NCBI GenBank assembly: GCA_002261195.1
Contig: MVBO01000002.1
Coordinates: 460,487 to 524,486, forward strand
Direction of reading: 5' to 3'
DNA: 64,000 nt
DNA from: Bifiguratus adelaidae
Lineage: Eukaryota; Mucoromycota; Endogonomycetes; Endogonales
Shown: positions 54,095 through 64,000 of the stretch, in pieces
Layout: every line of letters starts with the position of its first letter
Numbering within the stretch: position 1 is the stretch's first letter
Made by a program: the position numbers and the translations under genes
Notes under the pieces: generated by a model
What the model was told of the DNA's origin: nothing
The model's input: only the letters and a program-made list of their open reading frames with translations
Databases searched by the model: none

Positions 54095-55795
54095 TTACCA
54101 TGCTTGACGTCTAGCCATGATGGAACCTTCCTCCGACTTGTATTTTCGTAGATCTTTTGTCAAGTCTGGCATTGGTTTGCCCCAACCAGCTAATCGAACG
54201 ACGATAGCCGTTTGATTGTCTTCGGCGCCTAATTGCTCACAAAAGTCTGTTAATTTGACTGCGGCTACAGAAGGATCATCGTATTGCTTGACCTAATGTG
54301 ATCGTCAATGCATCGTTGCGCAAATTTTAGCGAGGCGCACTTACCACATCGACAATCTCTTGGTTAGATAATACCGAGCCGACGCCATCGGTCGTCAAAA
54401 CCTTGAGAATTGGGTTAGCCATCAACGTTCGAAATAGCTACACAAGCCTACCAAGAAAGCCGCTTCTTGACCGCGAAGCTGGCGTCGCGTCACGTCCGGC
54501 TCCGATGTAACCCCGAACTTTTTGAGTTTGGCGTCTCCAATGGCCCGACTCGTTTGTAACATGCCCAGGATCCTCGAATCACCATAGGAATCGGTCGTTA
54601 CAAAGCCGGCGTAACGGCGTAACCTCTCGTGTTCTGCAACGGCATCTGGATGATGATCCATGGAGGTGAGCGGAATAGCCTCTCCTTTAGTCGTCTCACA
54701 CAACAAGATCCTATGCCAACTGTCATTGAAACTGTTCGCATGCCAGTCAAGCTTGTGTTACGCTTACTTTGTGTCTCCAACGTGAGCGACGGTACATTGA
54801 AGATTCCGACTTTCCCAAAATGGCTTGTCGTCAAGAGGCTCTAGGACAGCGAGACTAGCAGTCGATCCTTCACCTTCCAATTTCTTTTTCAACTTGTTGA
54901 CACTGGGAGGTGTATTGGTGCTAGATGTGTACATGTCGTTTGCGTGCTCCGGGATAGATTGGATGCAACTCAAGTCTCCTGATAAATAAGCTATATACAA
55001 TCGTTGTTCCAAGGTCAATGGGGTATCGGGGGTAGCGGTAGTGGACATTGTCTTCTCGTCCATGAGATTTTTGAGAGCGGAAGGGATAGGAAAGCGGCGA
55101 AAGTAACCGCCGAGCTTGCGTAATTTCTGCATAATGACTGGTACATCTTGTGGGTTGCAATTTTCGATCTGTTTGTGCAGATTCGCAGCGAGCCTGTTCC
55201 ATTTACACACTGAGCCGAGACATCCTGACGCATGTGACGTTCTCTCCTTACCAGTCAGCAACCCGCGGACCTCCATGGCTGAGTAAACGTGCGTCAAACC
55301 AAAATGGCACATGAGTGAGCTGACCTACCCATCGAATATCCCAAAATACGCTGTCCCTGCTAAGCGATCCGGACCTAATTGATGTCCTCGCAAGTCAAGG
55401 CTGCCAACGCGATACCTGTCCTCATTGTACTCGCGTGTTCCTCTCGTGCTTCGTATGCCTACGTGCCAAGCCATAACGTGAGTACTTGTTTCCGCTCTCT
55501 TTTGAGCCAGTCTCACCAATAAGTTGCCGTGAACGAGCCAGATGAATGCGCAGAAAGTCTCCTATAGACAGTTCGCTCTTTGTCAGTTGAGGTATCGCTT
55601 GCTTGATCTATTGAAGCAATCACCTTTTTCCGTTCGAAAGACATAGTAGTCTTGAAACTGTCGCTTGAATGTCAACACTTGTCCCCATGCCAATGAACCC
55701 AGAGGATTTTGCCGTCCCAGGCATCTCAGACCACTGTTCTGGCGAGGGCACTGCGTGACTCGAGACACAGTAGCGACAGCCTTTCCAAGATTCAT
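54095..55795 (-). CDS. PP2C-type protein phosphatase
   Basis: Metal-dependent Ser/Thr phosphatase. Eight exons: 55795-55624, 55561-55517, 55458-55329, 55278-55252, 55193-54768, 54710-54452, 54401-54345, 54292-54095; 437 residues. Motifs in order: GIRSTRGTREYNEDRY (metal Asp after the Arg), FGIFDGHGG, VAHVGDTK, DHHPDAVAEHERLRRYAG, SRAIGDAKLKKFG, TTDGVGSVLSNQEIV and EDNQTAIVVRL. Exon 4 is only 27 bases. An insert of about 100 residues between the DG and GD motifs is typical of one fungal branch. Mitochondrial or cytosolic location is not clear. Confidence 0.92.
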
Positions 55796-55859
55796 AACAT
55801 GTCACCCTGTAGAACTCCGCGAAAATGGAAATGTGGGGATGAACGGTAGAACAATGGCT

Positions 55860-57686
55860 TTATTGCGTGTTGGAAGCTTCAGCGTTAAAGTGGCTCTTCA
55901 AATCTCTCCAGGCTTTCCAATAGTCCTCTTGAACTTTCTCACAGTCTATGAGACCCCATTTCGTCACTGCGAGCATCAATGACGACTCAAACATGAAGGC
56001 TTGCGTGCCTTCTGCCACCCGCACGGGTTTTAGATCACCAGTGCTTGCCTTCTCAAAGGCACCTGTATCAGGACCGTGAGGAGTCATCATACTGTGGAGA
56101 GATGCACCTCCGGGTAGGAATTCACCCGTTTTGCCTTCATAATCGCCAAGGATCAGACCCATAAACTCAGACATGCAATTTCTGTGAAAGTAAGGAGGAC
56201 GGAGCTGCCATAGAAGCATCAGTAAAGATTCATCCATTAGAATCAGGGACTTACGGTATGTTCTTGGACCGCCCAGCGAGGAGAAAAGATGACGAAATCG
56301 GCGATCGCGGTTCCAGGAAAAGCAGATTTGCAGGTTAGGACGGTAAAGATGGAAGGATCCTAGAAGCGTATGTCAACCTGTGTATGCACAAGGTTTCATA
56401 CACTTACAATATGATCAAACGAAACTGAATTGATTACGCAGAATTTGACGAGATCGTACTTGTATGGAGCATAGTTACCGTGCCATGCAACCACGTCGAA
56501 CGGGGAGTGGTCCTAGAACGCCCTAAGTATCCTGAACACAGAGGACATGTCCACGTACCTGTTTGGCAACAAAGAGACCACCCATGAATTTTGAAATGAT
56601 TCTATATTCCACTTGCTTGTCCTCGTACTTCGCGGTAGGTGTCAAAAAGTCACGAGGATTGGCGAGACCATTAGCACCTTGATAATTAGATGGTGTTAGT
56701 AGGAGGCGATGGGCAGCATTCCCTTGAAGTCACCTATGGGACCCAGATCAGGTAGTTCGAAATGACCGTCAAACACCTCCAAAATGTATCCTCGACTGGT
56801 TGAGTTCGATAAGAGTCCATGCATAAGCATCATTGAGAGCTACCGTATCCATTGACCTACCTTGGACCATCGGGTAGATTGATTTGAAATCGAATGCCCC
56901 GTTGAATGACGCAAATTTCGTTTGGTGCTACAGACATTGGACCAAACTCTGTAAGAATATCCAAGCGTCCTTGTTGCGGTACTACAACCCAGTTAGCTCT
57001 GGTCGCCCAGATCCTAGACTTACCAATTAGCCAATCTCCATCCGCATTGTAAAAGGCGCTGTTGGTCATGGACGTATTGGCCATGTACACGTGAATGGCC
57101 ACTCCATGACGAGTTGAAGGATTTCCAGCACCAGCGAGCGTCTTTAAGCCATCAATGAAGGTAACTTTATCGCTTTTGGACGTCATTTCGAAAGGACTCC
57201 ACCGCAGCTGATTGGGAGTGATTTCAACATTGGGTGCGTGCTGAAAGTCGGATATAAATTCATTGGTCATATGTGGATAGGGCTCAAAAGGTTGATGGCA
57301 CACGGAGGGTCGGATACGGTAAAACCAGCTAAAAGTAAAATGAGCTCTTGTTCACGTTTACGCTATACCAACTCACCTTCTCTGGTTGTGCGGTCTACCA
57401 ACTGTAAAGGCTGTTCCTGACAGTTGCTCGGCATACAAGTTATAGGGACATTTTTGAGGCGTGTTTTGACCTATGCAGCATGCTTCAGTTCATCATTTCC
57501 ATATAGACAGCAAGCCAATGGCCCTGGCCTTATCGGCCAACAACCATGTAATACCTAAAACCCCTCTCTCCGTTACATACCTTTCGGAAGAGCGTTCGGC
57601 AACGCTTCACTACTAAAGTGGTTCCCAAAACCTTCAAAGTATGTGTTGGGGTCCTTGCTATTTGTAAATGTTGCTTCAAATGCCAT
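55860..57686 (-). CDS. Homogentisate 1,2-dioxygenase
   Basis: Non-haem iron enzyme opening homogentisate in phenylalanine and tyrosine breakdown. Nine exons: 57686-57581, 57470-57377, 57328-57024, 56981-56861, 56795-56734, 56677-56559, 56512-56408, 56359-56255, 56204-55860; 453 residues. Start [21 protein letters not shown]; then [19 protein letters not shown] and [10 protein letters not shown]. Iron ligands lie in [14 protein letters not shown] (His and Glu six apart) and MMTPHGPD (His). No neighbouring tyrosine-catabolism gene is seen; fungi often cluster hmgA with fahA and maiA, but not here. Confidence 0.96.
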
Positions 57687-57811
57687 AGTGCTTGTAGGGC
57701 TACAATGAAGACGAACAAAGACGATAAAACCTTCACACCTCAACTTTCTCACGGTTTTTCAACGTGTGAGCTGTCACATTTCACGGAAAGTCGGCTTTCT
57801 TGATTTGTCGA

Positions 57812-58367
57812 ATGTGGTTGAGGGTCTTGTCCAATGTAAGAGAGCAAGTTATATGGTGTCTAGGGTTCCTACCAGTCGCTGAATCACCTTGCCTCTTAGA
57901 TTCGCTTTTTTGTGGTTTCCTTAACCGCTTGCAGCTTCTTAATCACACAATCACCAGAATCTATATGGATTGCAGTGGGTGCCATCTCGTGCACTCTTTT
58001 GGCCAAGGTGCTTAAAAACATCATTCGCCAACCACGTCCCATACCTCCTGAGCAGCTGTACGAGAAACGCAAGACGTCCTACGGGATGCCGTCTTCGCAT
58101 TCGCAGGCGATTGCATTCTTCACTATATATATCTATCAGCTTATTGTTCACCCGGCAGAAGGCGAGACACTGGCTATCCCTGCTCTAATTCGGGCCACGG
58201 CACTCTGTGGTGTATCGACCATTGTCTTCTGGTCGCGTGTTAAGCTTGGACATCACACTTGGCCTCAGGTTTTGGTAGGGGCCGCTATTGGATCGATGTA
58301 TGGGTATTGGTGGTATGATCTCTGGCGGAATACCATGGCGGATTCACCCCTGCTTTCGAAGATATAG
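57812..58367 (+). CDS. PAP2-family lipid phosphatase (dolichyl-diphosphatase-like)
   Basis: Multi-helix phosphatase; the family includes yeast Cax4, which recycles dolichyl diphosphate in the endoplasmic reticulum. Exons 57812-57835 and 57900-58367; 163 residues. The three acid-phosphatase motifs are KNIIRQPRP, YGMPSSHSQ and SRVKLGHHTWPQ. The N-terminal helices found in Cax4 (about 60 residues) are missing from this model; an ATG at 57711 starts a Thr/Ser-rich frame that stops early, so a further upstream exon cannot be ruled out. It lies divergent from homogentisate dioxygenase, 125 bases between starts. Confidence 0.8.
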
Positions 58368-58560
58368 ACGGCCAAGCGTAATATACCCAGTGCACATCGC
58401 AAAAACCTACATTGTAACGTACTCTGCATCCATAAAACGAACATACGCATAGATCACAAAGCTCGGATGGTAAAACAAATGATCTAGTGGTGCAGAAGCT
58501 TGAATTGACGTACAGAGGGATGGACATGGCGCTAACATGACTATAAAATACGAATCAAGC

Positions 58561-59673
58561 TTACGATTGCTTGCAGTCTGGCTGTTCGCCCTCCCTCCTT
58601 GGTTGTGCTTCGTCTTCATCGTCGTCCTCTTCCTCTTCTTCCTCTTCCTCATAGAACTCGTCGTCCTCGTCATCATACAAATCATCCTCACAATCGTCCA
58701 AATCAACGTCCTCGAAGAGCAAGGCTCTTCCAGTGTACCAGTCGAGGGCGCGAGGAATAATTTTCTCCTTAAACTCTTCGCCTAGCTCATAATCGGCATC
58801 CAACTTTTCCTCCAATCCCTCAATATCGTCGTCATCGTCAACGAGCACATCACCCAGTTGAGGTGCACTAGGCGGAGTGAAGAAATTGAAGAAGCTATCG
58901 GTAGGAACGGTACGTTTGATGACGCGAGTTTTGTTGGTGCCTTTGTGACGTTGCTTCTTTGACTCGACAATGACGGTGAGATCTTTGCCTTCATTCCATT
59001 TTATCTCTGTGCCTTCAGCGCGGTCGTACACCCAATCGCCTCCATAACTGGGCTGATCCCGGTAATAGTAAGTTTTCGTGAGGACTTTGTTGGTGAAGTA
59101 AGGGTTTTGGGCATCGTCAAATTCGAATTCGAGTTGGAAACCAGGTTTTCCTTCGGTGATTGATGTGCGTATATCGACAAGATACTTGAGGGCGTCATCG
59201 TCGCGGTCAAAGATAAATTCATTTGTTCGGGGGTGGTTTTGCAAAACCGTAAGCCAAAAGTGTGGGATGCCTTTACTAGTATCCTCGTCCTCTCCAGTGA
59301 CAGCTGAGACGTCTTCGTTCTTGTCCTGCTTGGGTGCCTCACCCAAATCATTGACCCTCTGTTGTTCGACAATTTGCTTGCCTTGAGTGATCTCGGCTAC
59401 GGAAGGCTCCTGTGTTCCAGCAACTATCGCAGCGCGCTTAGCATACAAGGGCTTATATAGGTCGGCGTATTTCTTCTCCAAGGCGAGAACTTCTGCGGCG
59501 AATTTGTTGTCCAATTCAACCTGTTGATCCTGGAGGACGGAGAGGCCATACACACGCGATCGAACTCGCGGGGGGAGGCTCTCGAACATCGCGAAGGGCG
59601 CAGAGGTGCGGTTATCTGATATACGGCCATGAGCGAGCGTTCTAAAACGCGCTTCTAGAGACGTACCTTCCAT
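58561..59673 (-). CDS. Nucleosome assembly protein NAP1
   Basis: Histone H2A-H2B chaperone. Exon 2 is 59615-58561 and a 7-base exon 1 (59673-59667, ATGGAAG) is proposed; the 51 bases between begin GTACGT and end TATCAG, are stop-free and a multiple of three, so an unspliced 370-residue form would also be open. Spliced length 353. Core: FESLPPRVRSRVYGL, the long helix EVLALEKKYADLYKPLYAKR, GIPHFWLTVLQNH, TFYYRDQP-like TYYYRDQPSYG, and DSFFNFFTPPSAP. A strongly acidic tail (long Glu/Asp run near residues 330-350) is typical. Confidence 0.93.
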   Translation of the reverse strand: MEGTSLEARFRTLAHGRISDNRTSAPFAMFESLPPRVRSRVYGLSVLQDQQVELDNKFAAEVLALEKKYADLYKPLYAKRAAIVAGTQEPSVAEITQGKQIVEQQRVNDLGEAPKQDKNEDVSAVTGEDEDTSKGIPHFWLTVLQNHPRTNEFIFDRDDDALKYLVDIRTSITEGKPGFQLEFEFDDAQNPYFTNKVLTKTYYYRDQPSYGGDWVYDRAEGTEIKWNEGKDLTVIVESKKQRHKGTNKTRVIKRTVPTDSFFNFFTPPSAPQLGDVLVDDDDDIEGLEEKLDADYELGEEFKEKIIPRALDWYTGRALLFEDVDLDDCEDDLYDDEDDEFYEEEEEEEEDDDEDEAQPRREGEQPDCKQS

Positions 59674-60127
59674 ACTTGTAGCGAGATGGTCAATGAACAA
59701 AGTGGAGAGCCTAGAAATACATACACTGCGCTTAGTTCGGAGCGATGCATGGGTATTTCATTCCCAATAACAACCAACGCCGTCCAGTATCACCAAGCTC
59801 GGCGAGATAGAAGCAAGAATACGCTCTTGTCGCACCTGCGCAGTAAGGCGCATGGCAGGGATTGCCTCCGAGAAGAGACAACGTCAACAATTTTGCTGGC
59901 ATCAACAGCATAACAGAGACACAACTCTTCACCCAGAACGACCCATCACCCATCTAATCACCCACCATGCTTACCTAAGTGATAAGGAAGAAAAGTGCCA
60001 ACCAAAAGGACAGAAAATCAAACCCAAAAAATGGACAAGGAAAGTGTGACTGCGACCTTTGACAACCCCAAAGGCTGCTTGATTTCTAGTAGAGACCAGT
60101 CAAACTACGACCCTAACCCTGAATACT
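59674..60127. promoter_or_regulatory. Divergent promoter region between NAP1 and the lipase
   Basis: 454 bases. It contains a plus-strand frame from ATG 60029 (MDKESVTATFDNPKG) that stops at 60186; its end is hydrophobic (VVLFFG) and could be a first exon or a remnant, since the stretch PLILFFAIYMAELGLAV follows one base out of frame. Confidence 0.35.
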
Positions 60128-62117
60128 ATGAGGTCACCGTTGCGCGCGACCAAGTGGTTTTGTTCTTTGGATTGTCTTGCCGCTGATCCTATTCTTTGCT
60201 ATTTACATGGCAGAGTTGGGTTTGGCGGTGTCATAGTATTGCAGACAACACTTGTACTCATGCTCTTGTCTCTGTCACTCCTCTCTCAGCTCAAGCAGTC
60301 CTTTGGAAACTTGAATACTGCAACCGGCGCTGCATACTCGTACTTGTATCGGAGAGTTGTCGATTCTTACATCCATTGGACAACCGAAAAACGACCTTCA
60401 GGTGGACATGGACCCTACGCATTGACCAATGCTACGTTTCGGGATATGCATGCCAAGACGAATGCTGCTATTGCGAACAAGGTCATTTATGCAGCCAGCG
60501 TATACAAGGCGGCAAAGTCTAGTTTGACTCTAGCCGCTACGGATAGTCAAATGTTACGCACAACTGGTCACATGGATGCGGAAAGAGAACGTTCCGTTGG
60601 TGTCAGGCTTCAAGGTGAGGCTGTTGTCACGCAGGGTGGCAGCGCATCGTCACAACCTGCGCCTCCGTCAAGGCCAAGGTTGCTACCTGTACCTGTGATT
60701 CCCCTGAGCAAGGCTCAGTTACAAGCCGGTAATGCTTCACAAAAGGCGGTCAGGGAGGAAATTCGTGACCCCCACGTGGCCAATTCTGAGGCTACAAATC
60801 GGGCTACAATGCCTGTGACGTCTGGTTACTCGGCCCCTCGACAACCGATTGTGCTATGTCATGGTAAGAACTGACAGGACCACAGAATCTCATCAAGTGT
60901 CCGATTCATGACCTGTCTTAGGTCTCTTCGGTTTCGACAAGATTGGGCCCGAGTCTATACCCCGTTTGCAGATCCACTATTGGTCTGGTATACAAGATGC
61001 CCTGACACGCCTAGGTGCAAAGGTCATCGTCACCAAAGTCCCAAGGACTGGCGGTATTGAGGAGAGAGCCAAGGAATTGGATCGCATACTTAGTGTGACC
61101 ATCGGCGAGGACAACAGTCGAGGCAATGGGATCAATCTATTGGCGCATTCGATGGTAAGGACGATAGGTATTGTAGAGTAGAACGCATACTCAATGCCCT
61201 TCTCAGGGCGGTCTCGACTGCCGGTATCTCATCTCGCATATTCGACCCACAAAGTACGATGTCAAGTCTCTGACCACTATATCAACTCCGCACCGTGGCT
61301 CACCGATGATGGATTGGTTCCGAGATCATATCGGTGTCGGAGTAGCCGCTACCCTAGCGGAGGCCACTTTGAAAACGGGCATCGAAGCTGCCAAAGCGGG
61401 CAAGCGCGTTGTTGATGAAGTCCGCGCCGAGCCCATCACTGCGTCCGAAGAGATTGATCCACAACGTGGAGAACGAATCCGACGCATCTTTCGCGAAGGC
61501 GAGAAAGAGATGAGCGAACAGCATGCGAGGAATGTGGAAGCCGAAAAACGCAAGTCGGAATCGAAAGGCGGTACCTCCTCCACATCTGGCGCCAAGATTA
61601 CTCTTCCCTTCCTCGGCGAGCAAAAGATCTCCCTGCCAAACATTGACGCCCAAAAGGACATTCTCAATCCGCTGCTCAACCGACTCATACAAACACTCGA
61701 TACTCCGGCATACTCGAATCTGACCACTGACTACCTTGCCAAGCACTTCAACCCGAACACACCAGACGATCCCAAAGTTAGGTACTTCTCGTATGGTGCA
61801 TCCATGAAGAAGATCTCCATATGGACTTCACCTCTTGGCTTTCCCTGGGAAGTAATTCGAGAGAAGGAAGGCGAAAACGATGGCCTCGTGAGTATAATGA
61901 GTGCGAAATGGGGCAAGTACATTGAGACAGTGGAGGCAGACCATTGGGACCTGAATGGAAGGTATGTTATACAGTTGATGTGGTAATGACTCGGATTAAC
62001 CTCCGCTGCGTCTGCGCAAGTAACAGGTGGCGCATCAAATGGCCAGGTCAAAAGTATTTTGACGTCGAAGACTTTTACGCCAAGGTTGCCACTCGGCTTT
62101 GGCATGACGGCTTCTAA
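60128..62117 (+). CDS. Alpha/beta-hydrolase lipase (triacylglycerol lipase-like)
   Basis: Serine lipase. Exons 60128-60863, 60922-61154, 61207-61961 and 62027-62117; 604 residues from the first ATG (MRSPLRATKWF). The oxyanion loop PIVLCHGLFGFD and nucleophile elbow INLLAHSMGGLD are clear, with a lid-like Lys/Glu-rich insert (REGEKEMSEQHARNVEAEKR). DGLVSIMSAKWG supplies the catalytic Asp; the His is in EADHWDLNG. The N-terminal part up to 60260 is uncertain: a later ATG (MLLSLSLLSQLKQ) or an upstream exon are possible. Fungal relatives are bacterial-type lipases of family I.3-like or LIP-type; localisation unclear. Confidence 0.82.
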
Positions 62118-62214
62118 ATGCCTCGAGCTTCTCCTGTGCGAAATACTTTCTGTTATGTGTAATATAGTCTTGCTAATATATATACACCATAGAGGCCGAG
62201 ATCGTTGTTTGATC

Positions 62215-62959
62215 TCACCAACCCCATGTTCCAGGGCCTCCCTTCATTTTGCCCTCAATGTCCGATGTGATCCAACCACCGTAGAAATCACCTTCTTGAG
62301 TCTCGACCTTTTCATCATCGACATAGCACTCAAACGGGGATGCATAAAACTAGTGATAGTGACCGGATGAGAGGTTGTTTGCTCTGTCTGGTCGTGCCCA
62401 TGCCATTCACTTACCGACAGGTAGTCTTTGATAGCGGCGTACTTTGCATTGGGATGAGCATAGCCCCAGACTATATGGTATCGGATGAATAGGTGCCACC
62501 ACGGGATCGGCATGCAGACTCACCCCGACCGGAAATTACCTTGTCGCCAATCTTGACATCGTAATAATGTGCCGTCCCTTTCCACTATGTACCCGTTAGC
62601 ATCCGATGTCTCTGTTCAATGACGCGGACTCCACCTCGCAGTAGGACGACTTTTTGTTTTTCGCGAAGCATTCCATTTTAATATCGTCCGGAGGCAGGTA
62701 GTAGGCTGTAGGTTCTTGAGCACCCGTCTACCCCTTGCTCAAAGGTCTCTACCTACTCGGCGGATGCGTGGTCTCCAAAATGCGGTAGGCTTGCGTGGTA
62801 TCCGCTATTGATATACCGTCGTACAGGACACGTAGACGTCTCGATGTCGGTTCAATAGCCGGTGGCCGTGGATAGTTCCTACAGACGAATGAGTTGACGC
62901 TCGCCTTGGTGAACGTATCCAGCGATGACTTACCACACGTTTTCTTTCTTGGTGGGCAT
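62215..62959 (-). CDS. DUF427 domain protein
   Basis: Small beta-tent domain protein of unknown activity, sometimes called nucleotidyltransferase-like. Exons 62959-62934, 62878-62757, 62705-62635, 62584-62524, 62470-62415, 62349-62215; 156 residues. MPTKKENVWNYPRPPAIEP, then RLRVLYDGISIADTT, YYLPPDDI, WKGTAHYYDVKIGD, VWGYAHPN and the ending FYGGWIT with KGGPGTWGW are the family's landmarks. The donor of intron 3 is GTGGAG, supporting that unusual donor elsewhere (carRP). The ORF finder sees only fragments because the exons are short. Confidence 0.9.
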
Positions 62960-63888
62960 GCTTCAGTAACGGTATGCGCGTCGTAGACAAGAACGCATCA
63001 AGTGGAGCTGCCGCACCTTTTTGAGGAGATCAACGTTTGTGTCCGAATCGGGTAATTCTATCGAAGCGCGGTGCGGGGTAACAGATCGTGCAGGGGAAGG
63101 AACAAGCTATTGTCAGCTTGGTGATTCCGTCATCTATTGGCATCGACGAAATTCTGGTGGCGAAATTTGCAATCCCAATTCGCACATGGTCGTGATATCA
63201 CACAATGAATTCGTTATCGTTGATAACATTGAAATAGAATAATGGTACATTGTGATTTGACAGTTGGTGAACAGGTCAGAAATTAGGAGAGTGGTCAGGG
63301 AAATCGTGCTTTTGATTAGCTTCCGATAGGACGAGGTTATGTATAACTTCGCAATATCCAGCTTGGAACAAGTGCCATGAGTCTCCCTCTCTTACAAGCC
63401 GGCTATTCCTAAAATGATGATCTCATTTTCACCCCCTGATTTGCCTTTTGAATCAAAGCCATTCACAACATGCGCACACATAGAAGCGTGATAAGCTCAC
63501 ATATCCCGTTTTGACATTATCAAATCTAGTTCTATGATTGCGATAGCACTTGTTCTCTTACGACCACAGAAGAGCACGTCATGTGCGTTGTGGTAATTAA
63601 ACAAGGGGGACCCTATCTCTGTCTGTTTCTCCCATAAATCAGCAGCGATAAAGCCTTTTCGGAGTGCCGAAGATAAAGCGAGTATCCCGAATAGGAAGGC
63701 ACGACAGGCAATCGCGTCAATTTGAGAGCAATGTGTGTGATGAGATTTGTGATATCCAAAAATGGTGGTTAATTTCCAATTTTGGTATCGGTAAAATGGC
63801 GAGGGCGGTGTGTGACAAAAAAACGCATCTTATCGCCTTGTCACAACCGTTCCATCCTTTATCTTAGTCAAAAGCTATCTCTTGTTCA
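62960..63888. other. Intergenic, no gene seen
   Basis: About 930 bases at the right end. A plus frame at 63021-63242 and another at 63664-63867 have no recognisable content. Confidence 0.3.
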
Positions 63889-63895
63889 TATAAAA
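63889..63895 (+). promoter_or_regulatory. TATA box of a rightward gene beyond the window
   Basis: TATAAAA followed by GCGCG on the plus strand and then a C/T-rich leader (TTCTTCCTCTTT). No ATG with a convincing frame follows before 64000, so the gene itself lies outside. Confidence 0.45.
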
Positions 63896-64000
63896 GCGCG
63901 TTGGCTATCTACAACTTATATTCTTCCTCTTTGCGTATTTGAAGTGTTTACTTAGTATCGACTGTAACTTTCTATAATCGTCTCTTGAGTCTTGTGCATC

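Overview
This window is nuclear DNA of a filamentous fungus. Nearly every gene is cut by short GT-AG introns of about 45-60 bases. The products are eukaryotic: RPN7, RPB11, SKP1, CK2 beta, NAP1, TAN1. A lycopene cyclase/phytoene synthase gene of the carRP type lies head to head with a phytoene desaturase of the carB type. That arrangement, together with a fungal L-lactate dehydrogenase, a UPF0014 permease and a GH88 hydrolase, points to Mucoromycota. The assignment is inference; no rRNA or tRNA gene was seen.

Layout. 1-4.5 kb: a zinc alcohol dehydrogenase running off the left edge, a Gpr1/Ato acetate transporter and an L-lactate dehydrogenase. 4.7-7.9 kb: a tandem Bax-inhibitor (TMBIM) array with one intact gene, one C-terminally eroded paralogue and two further fragments. 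8.2-9.3 kb: CIA30. 9.5-13.4 kb: the carB/carRP pair, both apparently broken. 13.5-24.2 kb: arginase, a sirtuin, two tandem SDR genes (one with a nonsense codon), TAN1, a FetB-like permease, SKP1, CK2 beta and a beta-trefoil lectin. 25-42.8 kb: a dense block with a TPR protein, NIPA transporter, acyl-CoA thioesterase, AVT-type permease, RPN7, cystathionine beta-synthase, exostosin, RPB11, P5C reductase, a decayed pectinesterase, SDHAF2 and a HpaI-type aldolase. 42.8-45.6 kb: a gene-poor stretch with remnants of a FunK1-like kinase. 45.6-50.8 kb: a GH88 hydrolase, a membrane SDR, a TMEM198-like protein and LYC1. 51.1-53.8 kb: three tandem copies of a small GyrI-like protein (two intact, one broken), the intact ones sharing a palindrome in their promoters. 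54.1-63.0 kb: PP2C, homogentisate dioxygenase, a PAP2 phosphatase, NAP1, a lipase and a DUF427 protein. 63-64 kb: no gene, but a TATA box at the right edge.

Themes. Housekeeping genes read cleanly once introns are removed, so the lesions in carB, carRP, the pectinesterase, one SDR and the third GyrI-like copy are unlikely to be general sequencing noise. They suggest recent loss of carotenoid synthesis and of a secreted pectin enzyme, next to gene-family birth and death by tandem duplication. Arginase, P5C reductase, LYC1 and homogentisate dioxygenase are amino acid metabolism genes, but they are scattered and do not form a cluster.
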